64,000 nt of DNA from SP197 sp965242595 (GTDB lineage: Bacteria > Pseudomonadota > Alphaproteobacteria > SP197): contig OZ251464.1 in the NCBI GenBank assembly GCA_965242595.1, positions 2,666,001-2,730,000 on the forward strand. Direction: 5' to 3'. Position numbers and translations under genes: made by a program. The notes beneath the pieces are model-generated. The model saw nothing but the letters and a program-made list of their open reading frames with translations, searched no databases and was not told where the DNA came from. Of the stretch, positions 17,132 through 26,392 are shown piece by piece. How positions within the stretch are numbered: the stretch's first letter is position 1; each line of letters begins with the position of its first letter.

Positions 17132-17430
17132 GGTGCCTACCTAAGCGGCGACTATGACGTGTCCTATCCCGAATTTCTGAGGCTCGCAGAACAGGGCGAC
17201 ACTCACGATCAGCCCGAACTCGAGGTCATATATTACCTCGGTAAGAGCGTGCCGTAAGATTATGTTCGGGCGCATATAATCCAATATCGACCCCCCCGAA
17301 TCTCAGCAACACAGAGAACTTGCGAAAGAGGACGAGGGCGATGCGGGACTTGGTGGAGACGTTGCTTTCATCAAAAGTGCTCGCCCGCGCCCAACGTATG
17401 ACGAGCGAATAGCAGCCGGTTAGCGAGTGG
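17132..17430 (+). pseudogene. Sel1-repeat protein remnant
   Basis: One frame reads GAYLSGDYDVSYPEFLRLAE, QGDTHDQPELEVIYYLGKSV, a TAA stop, then DYVRAH. This matches a Sel1-like repeat protein, whose usual form is xxGDYxxAxxxxxxLAEQGDxxAQxxLGxxYxxGxGVxQDYxxA. Further right, in other frames, come RAMRDLVETLLSSKVLARAQ and RMTSE followed by TAG. These match the usual C-terminal end of such proteins, where a methionine- and Gln-rich helix precedes the last residues. Stops and at least two frameshifts show it is dead. Flanking bases 16990-17131 and 17431-17704 carry no recognisable gene. Confidence 0.65.
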
Positions 17431-17704
17431 ATCCAGTAGGTTATGGGTGGCGCAGAATGAAGTCTCGCAAGCCCTGGTGGTTATCATTGTCGATGAAGCA
17501 TCGTAACAAGGAAGTTGGCATGATCTTCCGGACATCACAATCTATACATTTTGAACAATCTTCCTGCCGAGGAATACTGATAGAATATCTGTTTGTGGAC
17601 GAACTTCTCCGCACTCTCTGGTCTCGCCGTGTGAGGTGATGAAACCCCAAGTGGACGATGCTGGATACGATCTTGTCGTAGAATTTTAAGGCATCGCTCG
17701 CCAC

Positions 17705-18271
17705 ATGCAAATCAGGAGCTCGAAGGAAAATGCGACAGCGCAACGTCTGGTGTTGGGCCGACCACAGGCGAGCAGCGTGTTCCCGGCCCCGGCGCGATCT
17801 GTGCTCGCCGCCAGCGACTACGACGACGCTAGGCGGCGCAACCTGAAAGCGACAGGCAGCAAGATCACCAAACAAGCCTCCGTCATCCTGCCCCGGATTC
17901 GCGAGGTTGATGTTTTGATGCGCCATAGCGCCAAGGCGCTGCGTCTCGTCCGCGAGATCCACCCGCAAGCCTGTTTCTGGGCCTTGAATGGCCGCCAGCC
18001 CATGCAGCATCGTAAGAAAGGCGAGACCGGCTTCCGCGAGCGCCTGAACGTGCTGAAATGCGTCCGCCCCACCGCCGACTGGGAGATCACCGCCATCCTG
18101 GGCCACTCCAGACCCAAGGGCATCGCCCGCGACGATGCTCTCGACGACATGGCCGCTGCATTGACGGCAGAACAGGAGGCGTCGGCGCCGCGAATGCTAC
18201 CCCCGTGCCCGCCACGGGATTCAGCCGGGCTGCCGATGGAGATGGTCTATGCCGAATACGCGCCTGCGTGA
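17705..18271 (+). pseudogene. DUF429 (RNase H-fold) protein, N-terminally truncated
   Basis: The open frame of 188 codons matches the C-terminal two-thirds of DUF429 predicted RNase H-like nucleases. Landmarks are ASSVFPAPARSVLAASDY, ITKQASVILPRIREVDVLMR, REIHPQACFWALNGRQPMQH (family VREVHPEVCFWALNGGRPMxHSKK), ARDDALDDMAAALTAEQEAS and RDSAGLPMEMVY. The expected N-terminus, with the GIDGCxxGW strand and the first catalytic Asp, is absent: an in-frame TAA sits six codons before the first ATG. The remaining part is unbroken, so it is a truncation and not yet a shredded gene. A truncated protein could be made but should be inactive. Confidence 0.7.
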
Positions 18272-18392
18272 ACGGACAGGCTGCGATCCGCTCTCCCGGC
18301 ATCTACACTTGGCCTGGGGCACCGAGTGAATTACCGCATTTTTTAGCATAACAATTTCTACCTGCATGGGGGTGTTCGGATGCCTTGCCTGC

Positions 18393-18470
18393 GGCGGTAC
18401 ACCCAGATCCCTGGCCGAGATGGAGGCGTGGGTAATGGCGAAAGCGAAGCGGCGCCATGAGAGCGGTTGA
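18393..18470 (+). pseudogene. antitoxin (VapB/AbrB-like) C-terminal remnant
   Basis: The frame reads GGTPRSLAEMEAWVMAKAKR then RHESG and a stop. It overlaps the start of the vapC remnant by 14 bases. This is the position and helical, Arg-rich style of the toxin-binding tail of AbrB-type VapB antitoxins. The DNA-binding half is not recognisable upstream; 18272-18392 shows no gene. Confidence 0.4.
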
Positions 18471-18841
18471 TATCAACATCGTCTCCGATACCTGACTGGT
18501 GGCGATCCGAGCCAGGCCGCCAGAGCGAAGGCCGTGATCGATGCGGAAAGCATCTTCGTGAGCACGACAGTCCTGCTGGAAAGTGCGTGGGTGTTGCGCA
18601 GTGCCTGTGGTTTTCCAGAGGGGAAATGGCAGCGACCCCGCGTGCCTTCGCAGGCCTGCTGGGCGCCTCGCTGGAGAGCCCTAGCCTGATCGCCAAAGCC
18701 CTCGATCGCATGGAGAATGGTATGGGCTTTGCCGATGCGCTGCATCTCGGCACCGCCGCGCGATGCGAGCTGCCGCCGACCTTCGACCGCAGTTTCATCG
18801 AGTTCGCCAGGGACGCACCCGTGAACATGGCGGAGTCTTAA
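18457..18841 (+). pseudogene. VapC-type PIN-domain toxin remnant
   Basis: Translating from 18457 gives MRAVDINIVSDT and then a TGA, where a VapC would read MxAVDTNxxVRYLTGDD. A different frame continues DPSQAARAKAVIDAESIFVS, TTVLLESAWVLRSACGFPEG, and a third gives RAFAGLLGASLESPSLIAKA, LDRMENGMGFADALHLGTAA and FDRSFIEFARDA. Together these cover the full PIN fold: first Asp, central Glu (LLESAWVL), third Asp (GFADALHL) and the FDRxF strand. One stop and two frameshifts inactivate it. It is typical genome debris of a toxin-antitoxin pair. Confidence 0.75.
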
Positions 18842-18873
18842 GCGCGTAGGCCTTTGTCGAGACGAAATCTCGC

Positions 18874-20817
<1,944 letters not shown>

Positions 20818-20941
20818 GGCGTGGCCTCCCGGTCATGCGTCCCGGCCGCGGGCCGGGCATTCGAGTTTTGCCGCAGGCACCGCCCGGGTTCAAGCGCCGC
20901 CGCAGCTTGCCAGCGCCACCGCCGGCGGCTAAGCGGGGAGC

Positions 20942-21367
20942 ATGAACGGCTGGGTCGAAACCCATCGCTGCATGGTCACGGCCTGGGATTGCGACCACCA
21001 GGGCCACATGCACGCCGTGCGCTATTACGCCATGTTCGATCAGGCGGGCTGGCACATGATCCAGCGCGCCGGGGCCAGCCGCGCCCGCATCGACGCCGAT
21101 GGCATCGGCTTTGTCGATGTCCGCGTAGAGCTGGATTTCATCGCCGAGACGGTGGTGAACGATCCGGTGCTGATCGAAAGCGGCGTCGAGAAGATCGGGC
21201 AGAGCTCGCTCACCTACCGCTCGCGCATGAGCAATCCCACCAGCGGCCAGATCACGGCCCGCGCCCGCTGCACCACGGTGTGCTTCGACCTTGCCGCCAG
21301 ACGCAAACGGCCCATCCCCGCCGACATCCGCGCCGGCCTGGAAAAGCTGCTGCCGGGCGAAGACTGA
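20942..21367 (+). CDS. hotdog-fold acyl-CoA thioesterase
   Basis: A 141-residue 4-hydroxybenzoyl-CoA/YbgC-type thioesterase. The motif WDCDHQGHMHAVRYYAMFDQ carries the catalytic Asp of this family (xxDxDxxGHVNNxxY; here the usual Asn-Asn is His-Ala). The central helix AGWHMIQRAG follows, then the strand FVDVRVELDFIAETVVNDP. It is divergent from acs with a 124-base gap. The substrate is unknown; a role in acyl-CoA turnover next to acetyl-CoA synthesis is only suggestive. Confidence 0.85.
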   Translation: MNGWVETHRCMVTAWDCDHQGHMHAVRYYAMFDQAGWHMIQRAGASRARIDADGIGFVDVRVELDFIAETVVNDPVLIESGVEKIGQSSLTYRSRMSNPTSGQITARARCTTVCFDLAARRKRPIPADIRAGLEKLLPGED

Positions 21368-21497
21368 GGCCTACCCCGGCCGGCGCGGGGGATGCCCCCA
21401 GGTGCAGCCTCTTCCCTCACCGCCCGTCGTCTGCTAGAATGCGCCATCTCCCCGGACAGCCGGGAGGCCCGCCACGGGCCGGCCCCGGCGCCTCTGC

Positions 21498-21522
21498 TCC
21501 CGCGCGGGGCTGCCGCGCGGGA
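21498..21522 (+). promoter_or_regulatory. GC-rich hairpin in the carD leader
   Basis: Perfect ten-base arms TCCCGCGCGG and CCGCGCGGGA around GGCTG, about 90 bases before the carD ATG and 130 bases after the thioesterase stop. There is no T-tract. It may be a leader structure, a transcript end for the thioesterase, or a palindromic operator. Confidence 0.5.
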
Positions 21523-21611
21523 TGGCGGCATGTGCAACATGGACAACATGCGCGGCCGGCGCACCGGGGATGACGCCGCTGGCCGGGCAGAAAGGAACGG
21601 TCGCATCTTTC

Positions 21612-22112
21612 ATGGCAAGCCAGAACATCAAGCTCAAAGCCGGCGATTACGTCGTCTATCCCACCCATGGCGTCGGGCTGGTCACAGCCATCCAGAAACA
21701 GACCGTGGGCGAGGCGACCCTGAAGATGGTCGTGGTCCATTTCGAACAGGACAAGATGGTCCTGCGCGTGCCGGTGCACAAGGTCACCTCATCGGGCATG
21801 CGCAAGCTGTCGTCGAAGGACATCATGAAAAGCGCGCTGACCACCCTGAAGGGCCGCGCCCGTGTGAAGCGGACCATGTGGTCCCGCCGCGCCCAGGAAT
21901 ACGAAGCCAAGATCAACTCCGGCGATCCCGTCTCCATCGCCGAAGTGGTGCGCGACCTGCACGCCCGCGTCGGTCATTCCGATCAGTCCTACAGCGAGCG
22001 CCAGCTCTACGAAGCGGCCCTGGATCGCCTGTCGCGGGAGTTGGCGGCGGTCGAAGGCGTCGAACAGGCCCAGGCCACCACCAAGATCGAGAAGACCTTG
22101 CAGGCCGCCTGA
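21612..22112 (+). CDS. carD: CarD-family transcriptional regulator
   Basis: A 166-residue RNA-polymerase-binding regulator that stabilises open complexes at rRNA and other promoters. The N-terminal Tudor-like RNAP-interaction domain reads KAGDYVVYPTHGVGLVTAIQ, then VVHFEQDKMVLRVPVHKV. The helical C-terminal half includes KRTMWSRRAQEYEAKINSGD and SYSERQLYEAALDRLSRELA, as in alphaproteobacterial CarD. The start at MASQNIKLKAGDY fits the family; an in-frame ATG at 21570 would add 14 residues. A strong hairpin lies in the leader. Confidence 0.95.
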   Translation: MASQNIKLKAGDYVVYPTHGVGLVTAIQKQTVGEATLKMVVVHFEQDKMVLRVPVHKVTSSGMRKLSSKDIMKSALTTLKGRARVKRTMWSRRAQEYEAKINSGDPVSIAEVVRDLHARVGHSDQSYSERQLYEAALDRLSRELAAVEGVEQAQATTKIEKTLQAA

Positions 22113-22186
22113 TCCGGCTTTGCCGCCCGTCGCTGCCGGTCTAGTCTGCCGCCCCCGGCAGCCACCGGGCGGAGCGGTGCCAGGCC

Positions 22187-23005
22187 ATGCTCGATACGGA
22201 TATCTTCGCCACGCTGACCGGCTGGCACCGCGCCTGGGCCGTGGGCGCCATCCACGGCCCAGGCGCGGCCATCCACGGCGATGCGCGCCGTCTCGCCGCC
22301 CTGCATCGTCTGCTGGCCGAACGCTTTCGCCCCCGCGACCGCGTCGTCTATCTGGGCAATTATCTGGGCTTCGGCGCCGATGTGGTGGCCACGGTGGACA
22401 AGCTGGTGGCCTTTCGCCGCGCGCTGCTGGCCCATCCTGGCATGATGCCGCAGGATGTGGTGTTCCTGCGCGGCCGCCAGGAAGAGATGTGGCAGAAGCT
22501 GCTGCAATTGCAGCTGGCCATGAATCCGCGCGATGTGCTCTGCTGGATGCTGGAGCACGGCGTGGACGCCACCATCGCCGCCTATGGCGGTTGCGCCACC
22601 CAGGGCCTGGCGGCCGCCAGCGACGGCACCCTGGCGCTGACCCGCTGGACCGTCGCCCTGCGCAACGCCATGTATGCCCATCCCGGCCATCGCGAGCTGA
22701 TGGGCCATCTCAAGCGCGCCTGCGTCAGCGACGATGGCGCCCTGCTGTTCGTCCATGCCGGCCTGGATCCGGAACGGCCGCTGGAGACCCAGCGCGACGC
22801 CTTCTGGTGGGATCAGGGTGGCTTCGCGGCCATGGCGCAACCCTATGGCAGCTTTCGCATGGTGGTGCGCGGCTTCGATCCCAACCGCGCTGGCGTGCAG
22901 ATCGGCCCCTTCCAGGCCACGGTGGACGGCGGCGCCGACGGCCCCCTGGTCGCCTGCTGTTTCAACCGCCAGGGTGACGTGGTCGATCGCATCGAGGCCC
23001 GTTGA
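22187..23005 (+). CDS. metallophosphoesterase-like protein with altered metal sites
   Basis: A 272-residue protein with the layout of a calcineurin-like phosphoesterase. The normal metal ligands are substituted. The first motif (DxH) is AIHGPGAAIHG. The GDxxG motif is YLGNYLGFG, with Asp replaced by Asn. GNHE is LRGRQEEM. The late GH-type strand is LLFVHAGLDPERPLETQRDAF. The same layout is known to me from related alphaproteobacteria (YLGN..G and LRGxQEEMWQKLLQLQ), so this is a conserved degenerate branch, not a recent loss. It probably binds but may not hydrolyse phosphate esters. It lies 74 bases after carD. Confidence 0.75.
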   Translation: MLDTDIFATLTGWHRAWAVGAIHGPGAAIHGDARRLAALHRLLAERFRPRDRVVYLGNYLGFGADVVATVDKLVAFRRALLAHPGMMPQDVVFLRGRQEEMWQKLLQLQLAMNPRDVLCWMLEHGVDATIAAYGGCATQGLAAASDGTLALTRWTVALRNAMYAHPGHRELMGHLKRACVSDDGALLFVHAGLDPERPLETQRDAFWWDQGGFAAMAQPYGSFRMVVRGFDPNRAGVQIGPFQATVDGGADGPLVACCFNRQGDVVDRIEAR

Positions 23006-23069
23006 GACGGGCTTGCATCGTGGCCGGCGGCGGCGATGATGGCCGGTGCCGCAATGGATGGGGGGCGCC

Positions 23070-24326
23070 ATGGCCCAGGGATTGCAGATCGACGCCGACC
23101 GGCTGTGGGGTTCCATCATGGAGATGGCGAAGATCGCCGCCACCCGCAAGGGCGGCAATTGCCGTCTGGCGCTCACCGACGACGACCGGGAAGGCCGCGA
23201 CCTGTTCGTATCCTGGTGCCGCCAGGCCGGCATGGCCTGCAGCGTGGACGCCATGGGCAACATCTTCGCCAGGCGTCCGGGGCGCGATCCCGCCGCGCTG
23301 CCCGTCTCCACCGGCAGCCATCTCGACACCCAGCCCACCGGCGGCAAGTTCGACGGCGTCTATGGCGTGCTGGCCGGGCTGGAGGTGGTGCGCTGCCTCA
23401 ACGACGCCGCCATCGAAACCGAAGCCCCCATCGAGGTGGTGTGCTGGACCAACGAGGAAGGCGCGCGCTTCGCCCCCGCCATGATCGGCTCGGGCGTTTT
23501 CGCCGGCGCCTTCGATCTCGCCTATGCCCACGGGCAGCGGGATGCCGAAGGCCGCAGCATGGGCGAAGAGCTGGCCCGCATCGGCTATTTGGGCGAGGAG
23601 GCGCCGGGCGGCCATGCCCTCGGCTTTCATTTCGAGGCCCATATCGAACAGGGGCCGATCCTGGAGGCCGAAGGCAAGCCGGTGGGCGTGGTGACGGGCG
23701 TTCAGGGCATCCGCTGGTTCGATGTCCGCATCCAGGGCATGGAGGCCCATGCCGGGCCGACGCCGATGGCGATGCGCCGCGACGCCATGGTGGCCGCCGC
23801 CGACCTGGTGCGGCGCATCGACGATGCCGCCCTGGCCGAGGCGCCGTTCGGGCGCGCCACCGTCAAGATGGACCGTTGCCACCCCGCCAACACCCGCAAC
23901 ACCATCGCCGGCGAGGTGGCGCTCACCGTCGATATCCGCCATCCCGATCACGCCGGCTTCGACCGCCTCGCCGCCGCCCTGCGCGCCGCCGCCGACGACG
24001 TGGCACAGCGGCGCCGGGTGGAGATCGCCGTGGACGAGATCTGGGTCTCGCCGCCGGTCGCCTTCGATCGGGGCTGCATCCAGGCGGTGCGCAAGGCGGC
24101 GCAGCTGCTGGGCTACGACCATATCGACATGGTCTCCGGGGCCGGCCACGACGCGGTCTATGTCAGCCGCGTGGCGCCCACGGCGATGATCTTCGTGCCC
24201 TGCGAAGGCGGCATCAGCCACAACGAGATCGAAAATGCCAGCCGCGAGGATCTGGAGGCGGGGTGCAATGTGCTGCTGCACGCCATGCTGGATCGGGCCA
24301 TGCCATCCCAACCGGCCGGCGGATAG
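23070..24326 (+). CDS. M20-family Zn-dependent amidohydrolase (N-carbamoyl-L-amino-acid hydrolase / allantoate amidohydrolase type)
   Basis: A 418-residue dimetal hydrolase. The metal ligands appear in order: His in STGSHLDTQPTGGKFDGVYG, Asp in the same stretch, the Glu pair in WTNEEGARFAPAMIGSGVF, His in FEAHIEQGPILE and the final His in GGISHNEIENA. The dimerisation lid carries GIRWFDVRIQGMEAHAGPTP and MDRCHPANTRNTIAG. These are diagnostic for the HyuC/AllC/beta-ureidopropionase group, which cleaves N-carbamoyl or ureido groups. Substrate cannot be fixed. The start MAQGLQIDADRLW is preferred to an upstream GTG. The gene ends inside a possible antisense small gene. Confidence 0.92.
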   Translation: MAQGLQIDADRLWGSIMEMAKIAATRKGGNCRLALTDDDREGRDLFVSWCRQAGMACSVDAMGNIFARRPGRDPAALPVSTGSHLDTQPTGGKFDGVYGVLAGLEVVRCLNDAAIETEAPIEVVCWTNEEGARFAPAMIGSGVFAGAFDLAYAHGQRDAEGRSMGEELARIGYLGEEAPGGHALGFHFEAHIEQGPILEAEGKPVGVVTGVQGIRWFDVRIQGMEAHAGPTPMAMRRDAMVAAADLVRRIDDAALAEAPFGRATVKMDRCHPANTRNTIAGEVALTVDIRHPDHAGFDRLAAALRAAADDVAQRRRVEIAVDEIWVSPPVAFDRGCIQAVRKAAQLLGYDHIDMVSGAGHDAVYVSRVAPTAMIFVPCEGGISHNEIENASREDLEAGCNVLLHAMLDRAMPSQPAGG

Positions 24327-24468
24327 CGGCAGCCCGTTCCTTGTTGGCGCGGACCATGGCAGCGATGCCGTGCCAGATGCCGAAGGCGGCGACGGCGGCA
24401 GCGGAAACCATGGCCGCCCAGACAGCGCGTTCCTGGAAGGCGAGGCTGGCGAACTCGAAATCGGTCAT
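24214..24468 (-). CDS. possible small single-span membrane protein
   Basis: An 84-codon frame begins MTDFEFASLAFQERAVWAAM and has one strong hydrophobic span (WAAMVSAAAVAAFGIWHGIA) followed by the basic MVRANKERAAAIRR. That layout resembles genuine small inner-membrane proteins. The C-terminal third overlaps the hydrolase gene antisense and looks less protein-like, so a true gene may have a different end. It lies 128 bases downstream of the histidine phosphatase on the same strand. No ribosome site is obvious. Confidence 0.35.
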   Translation of the reverse strand: MTDFEFASLAFQERAVWAAMVSAAAVAAFGIWHGIAAMVRANKERAAAIRRPVGMAWPDPAWRAAAHCTPPPDPRGWHFRSRCG

Positions 24469-24596
24469 GGCGAGATTGCCAAAATCGGCCAGCGCAAGGG
24501 GCGCCGGCGTTCGCCACGGCCCCCGAAGCTATCGGCTATTCCCCTTTGGGATGGGCGCTGAAGTCGATGCCCTTGCAGCGACCCGCCAGCATCGGC

Positions 24597-25259
24597 TCAA
24601 AACCGCGAAAGCCCGCCGCAGCCCGTTCCACCGGGTTTCGGGAGGGTGTTTCGGACCTGCCGATGGGCCAGCCCTTCCCCCATGAACAACAGCGGCGGCG
24701 CATCCAGGCGGGCACGGCCCCGGGACGAAAGCCGCAGCATCAGGATGGCGTCGCGCGCCAGCGCCAGCGGCGGCGGCGTCAGGAAGTCCCAGCCGGTGGC
24801 CAGCCCCAGCGCGGCGCGCTGGACGCCGCGATGGGTCACGGCCACGCAATCGCGCCCGTCGCCGGCCAGCGCCGCCATCAGCCCCGTCAGCCGGCGCTGC
24901 ACATCGCGCGGGCTCTCGCCGCCGGGCGGGCGAAAATCCACCCCGCGCCCTTCGTTGACGGCCATGGCCCGGCCCTCCCGCGCCCGCAGCGCCGCCAGGC
25001 TCTCCCCGCTCCAGCGGCCCCAATCCATCTCGGCCAGGCGCGGCTCGCTTTCGGCATCCGCCCGGCCCAGCAATGCGGCCGTGCGCCGCGCCCGGGCGAG
25101 CGGGCTGGCAAGCCAGCGCCAGCCCGCCAGCGGTGCCGGCAAGCGCCATCCGGCGGCCATGGCCTCGCCGGATGGCGAAAGCGCCGTGTCGGCGCGGCCC
25201 TGGATGCGCCCGGCCTCATTCCAGGCGGTCGGCGCGTGGCGGATCAGGGCCAGCCGCAT
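24597..25259 (-). CDS. histidine phosphatase family protein
   Basis: Phosphoglycerate-mutase-like phosphatase of 220 residues. The catalytic motif is LALIRHAPTAWNEAGRIQGR, with the phospho-accepting His and Arg. A second conserved patch is LAEMDWGRWSGESLAAL, and the second active-site His is in CVAVTHRGVQRAALGLA. It resembles CobC/GpmB-type broad-specificity phosphatases. The ATG overlaps the end of the upstream glycosyltransferase by 16 bases, making it the last gene of a four-gene run. It might dephosphorylate a sugar or lipid precursor, but that is inference. Confidence 0.9.
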   Translation of the reverse strand: MRLALIRHAPTAWNEAGRIQGRADTALSPSGEAMAAGWRLPAPLAGWRWLASPLARARRTAALLGRADAESEPRLAEMDWGRWSGESLAALRAREGRAMAVNEGRGVDFRPPGGESPRDVQRRLTGLMAALAGDGRDCVAVTHRGVQRAALGLATGWDFLTPPPLALARDAILMLRLSSRGRARLDAPPLLFMGEGLAHRQVRNTLPKPGGTGCGGLSRF

Positions 25260-26392
25260 CGTGACACCCGCTCCTCCCGCACGGCGACAGCCAGAGCGAC
25301 GGCGCGCTCCAGCCTGGCGGCGGCGGCGGCGATGTCGTGGCGGCGGCGGCAGCGTTCGCTCGCCGCCCGACCCATGGCGGCCAGCCGTTGCGGATCGGCG
25401 ATCAGCGCGGCGACGGCGGCCGCGAACGCCTCCCCATCGCCCTCCGGCACCAACAGACCGGTTTCGCCATCGGCGACGATCTCCGGCACCCCCCGCGCCC
25501 GCCCGGCAACGGCCGCCAGCCCGGCCGCCTGGGCGGCCAGCAGCGCCATGCCATAGGCCTCGTTGACGGCGGGCCAGACGAACAGGTCGCAGCCGGCCAG
25601 CAGAGCGGGCAGGGCGGCGGGCGAAAGCCGCCCCGCGAAGGCGGCGCGGCCGGCGAACAGGCCCTCCACCGCGCCGCGGCACGGGCCGTCGCCCACCAGC
25701 AGCAGCTGCAAGCGGCCCGAGGCGACCGGCCCCTCCAGGGCGCGGGCGAGCAGCCGATAGGAAGCGAACTTGTCGCCCGGGCGCATCATCGCCACCGCCA
25801 CCGCCAGCGGCCGGGCCGCATCCAGGCCGAAGCGCCGCGCCAGACGCGCCCGCGCCCGCCCCCTTGGCTGGCGGCGAAAGGGCGCGGTGGCGATAAAGGG
25901 CCGCAAGGGCAGGATGCGCGCGCTGTCCAGGCCGCCAGCCGCCAGCCCCTCGGCATCCTCGCGAGTCATGGGCAACAGCGCATCGGCGCGTCGCAGCGCC
26001 GCCAGCGCCAGGGCATAGCCGCAGGCCCACGCCCCCAGCCGGCGGCGCGGCGCCAGCGAAGGCTCTACCACCATATAGGGCAGCGCCAGGGCCGAGGCGA
26101 CGGCCGGCCCGATATGGTCCGGCGCCTTGTGATAAAGATGGTAGGTGCACCACAGGTCGGGCGGCGATCTCTGCCAGGCCGCGATCAGCCGCGCCGCCTC
26201 GGCGGCCCCGCGCCGGGCGATGCGGCCCTGGCGGGCGCCATCGCCCCCGTCCCAGGCGCGCAGGGTGGAGGCCAGCACCAGGTCGTGGCCCAGCGAGGCC
26301 AGCGCCTGCCACACCAGCCGCGCCACGGCGCGGTCGCCGGAAGGCACCCGGTGGCCGGGCGCCTTCATGGGCGCATAGAAGGCGATCTTCAC
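25244..26392 (-). CDS. GT4-type glycosyltransferase
   Basis: A 382-residue GT-B enzyme starting with GTG (KIAFYAPMKAPGHRVPSGDR). The donor half holds PLAVAVAMMRPGDKFASYRL, LLLVGDGPCRGAVEGLF and the EX7E-type motif NEAYGMALLAAQAAGLAAVA, then GVPEIVADGETGLLVPEGDG. The GTG overlaps the stop of the preceding glycosyltransferase by four bases (GTGA). It is probably retaining and uses a nucleotide-activated sugar. Three coupled glycosyltransferases divergent from an ABC exporter-like gene suggest a cell-surface glycan pathway. Confidence 0.9.
   Translation of the reverse strand: MKIAFYAPMKAPGHRVPSGDRAVARLVWQALASLGHDLVLASTLRAWDGGDGARQGRIARRGAAEAARLIAAWQRSPPDLWCTYHLYHKAPDHIGPAVASALALPYMVVEPSLAPRRRLGAWACGYALALAALRRADALLPMTREDAEGLAAGGLDSARILPLRPFIATAPFRRQPRGRARARLARRFGLDAARPLAVAVAMMRPGDKFASYRLLARALEGPVASGRLQLLLVGDGPCRGAVEGLFAGRAAFAGRLSPAALPALLAGCDLFVWPAVNEAYGMALLAAQAAGLAAVAGRARGVPEIVADGETGLLVPEGDGEAFAAAVAALIADPQRLAAMGRAASERCRRRHDIAAAAARLERAVALAVAVREERVSRCGWP

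Noticed and set aside
17441..18106. 221-codon minus-strand open frame across the pseudogene region
   Set aside because: The + strand carries recognisable DUF429 blocks over the same bases, and the minus translation has no family-like features.
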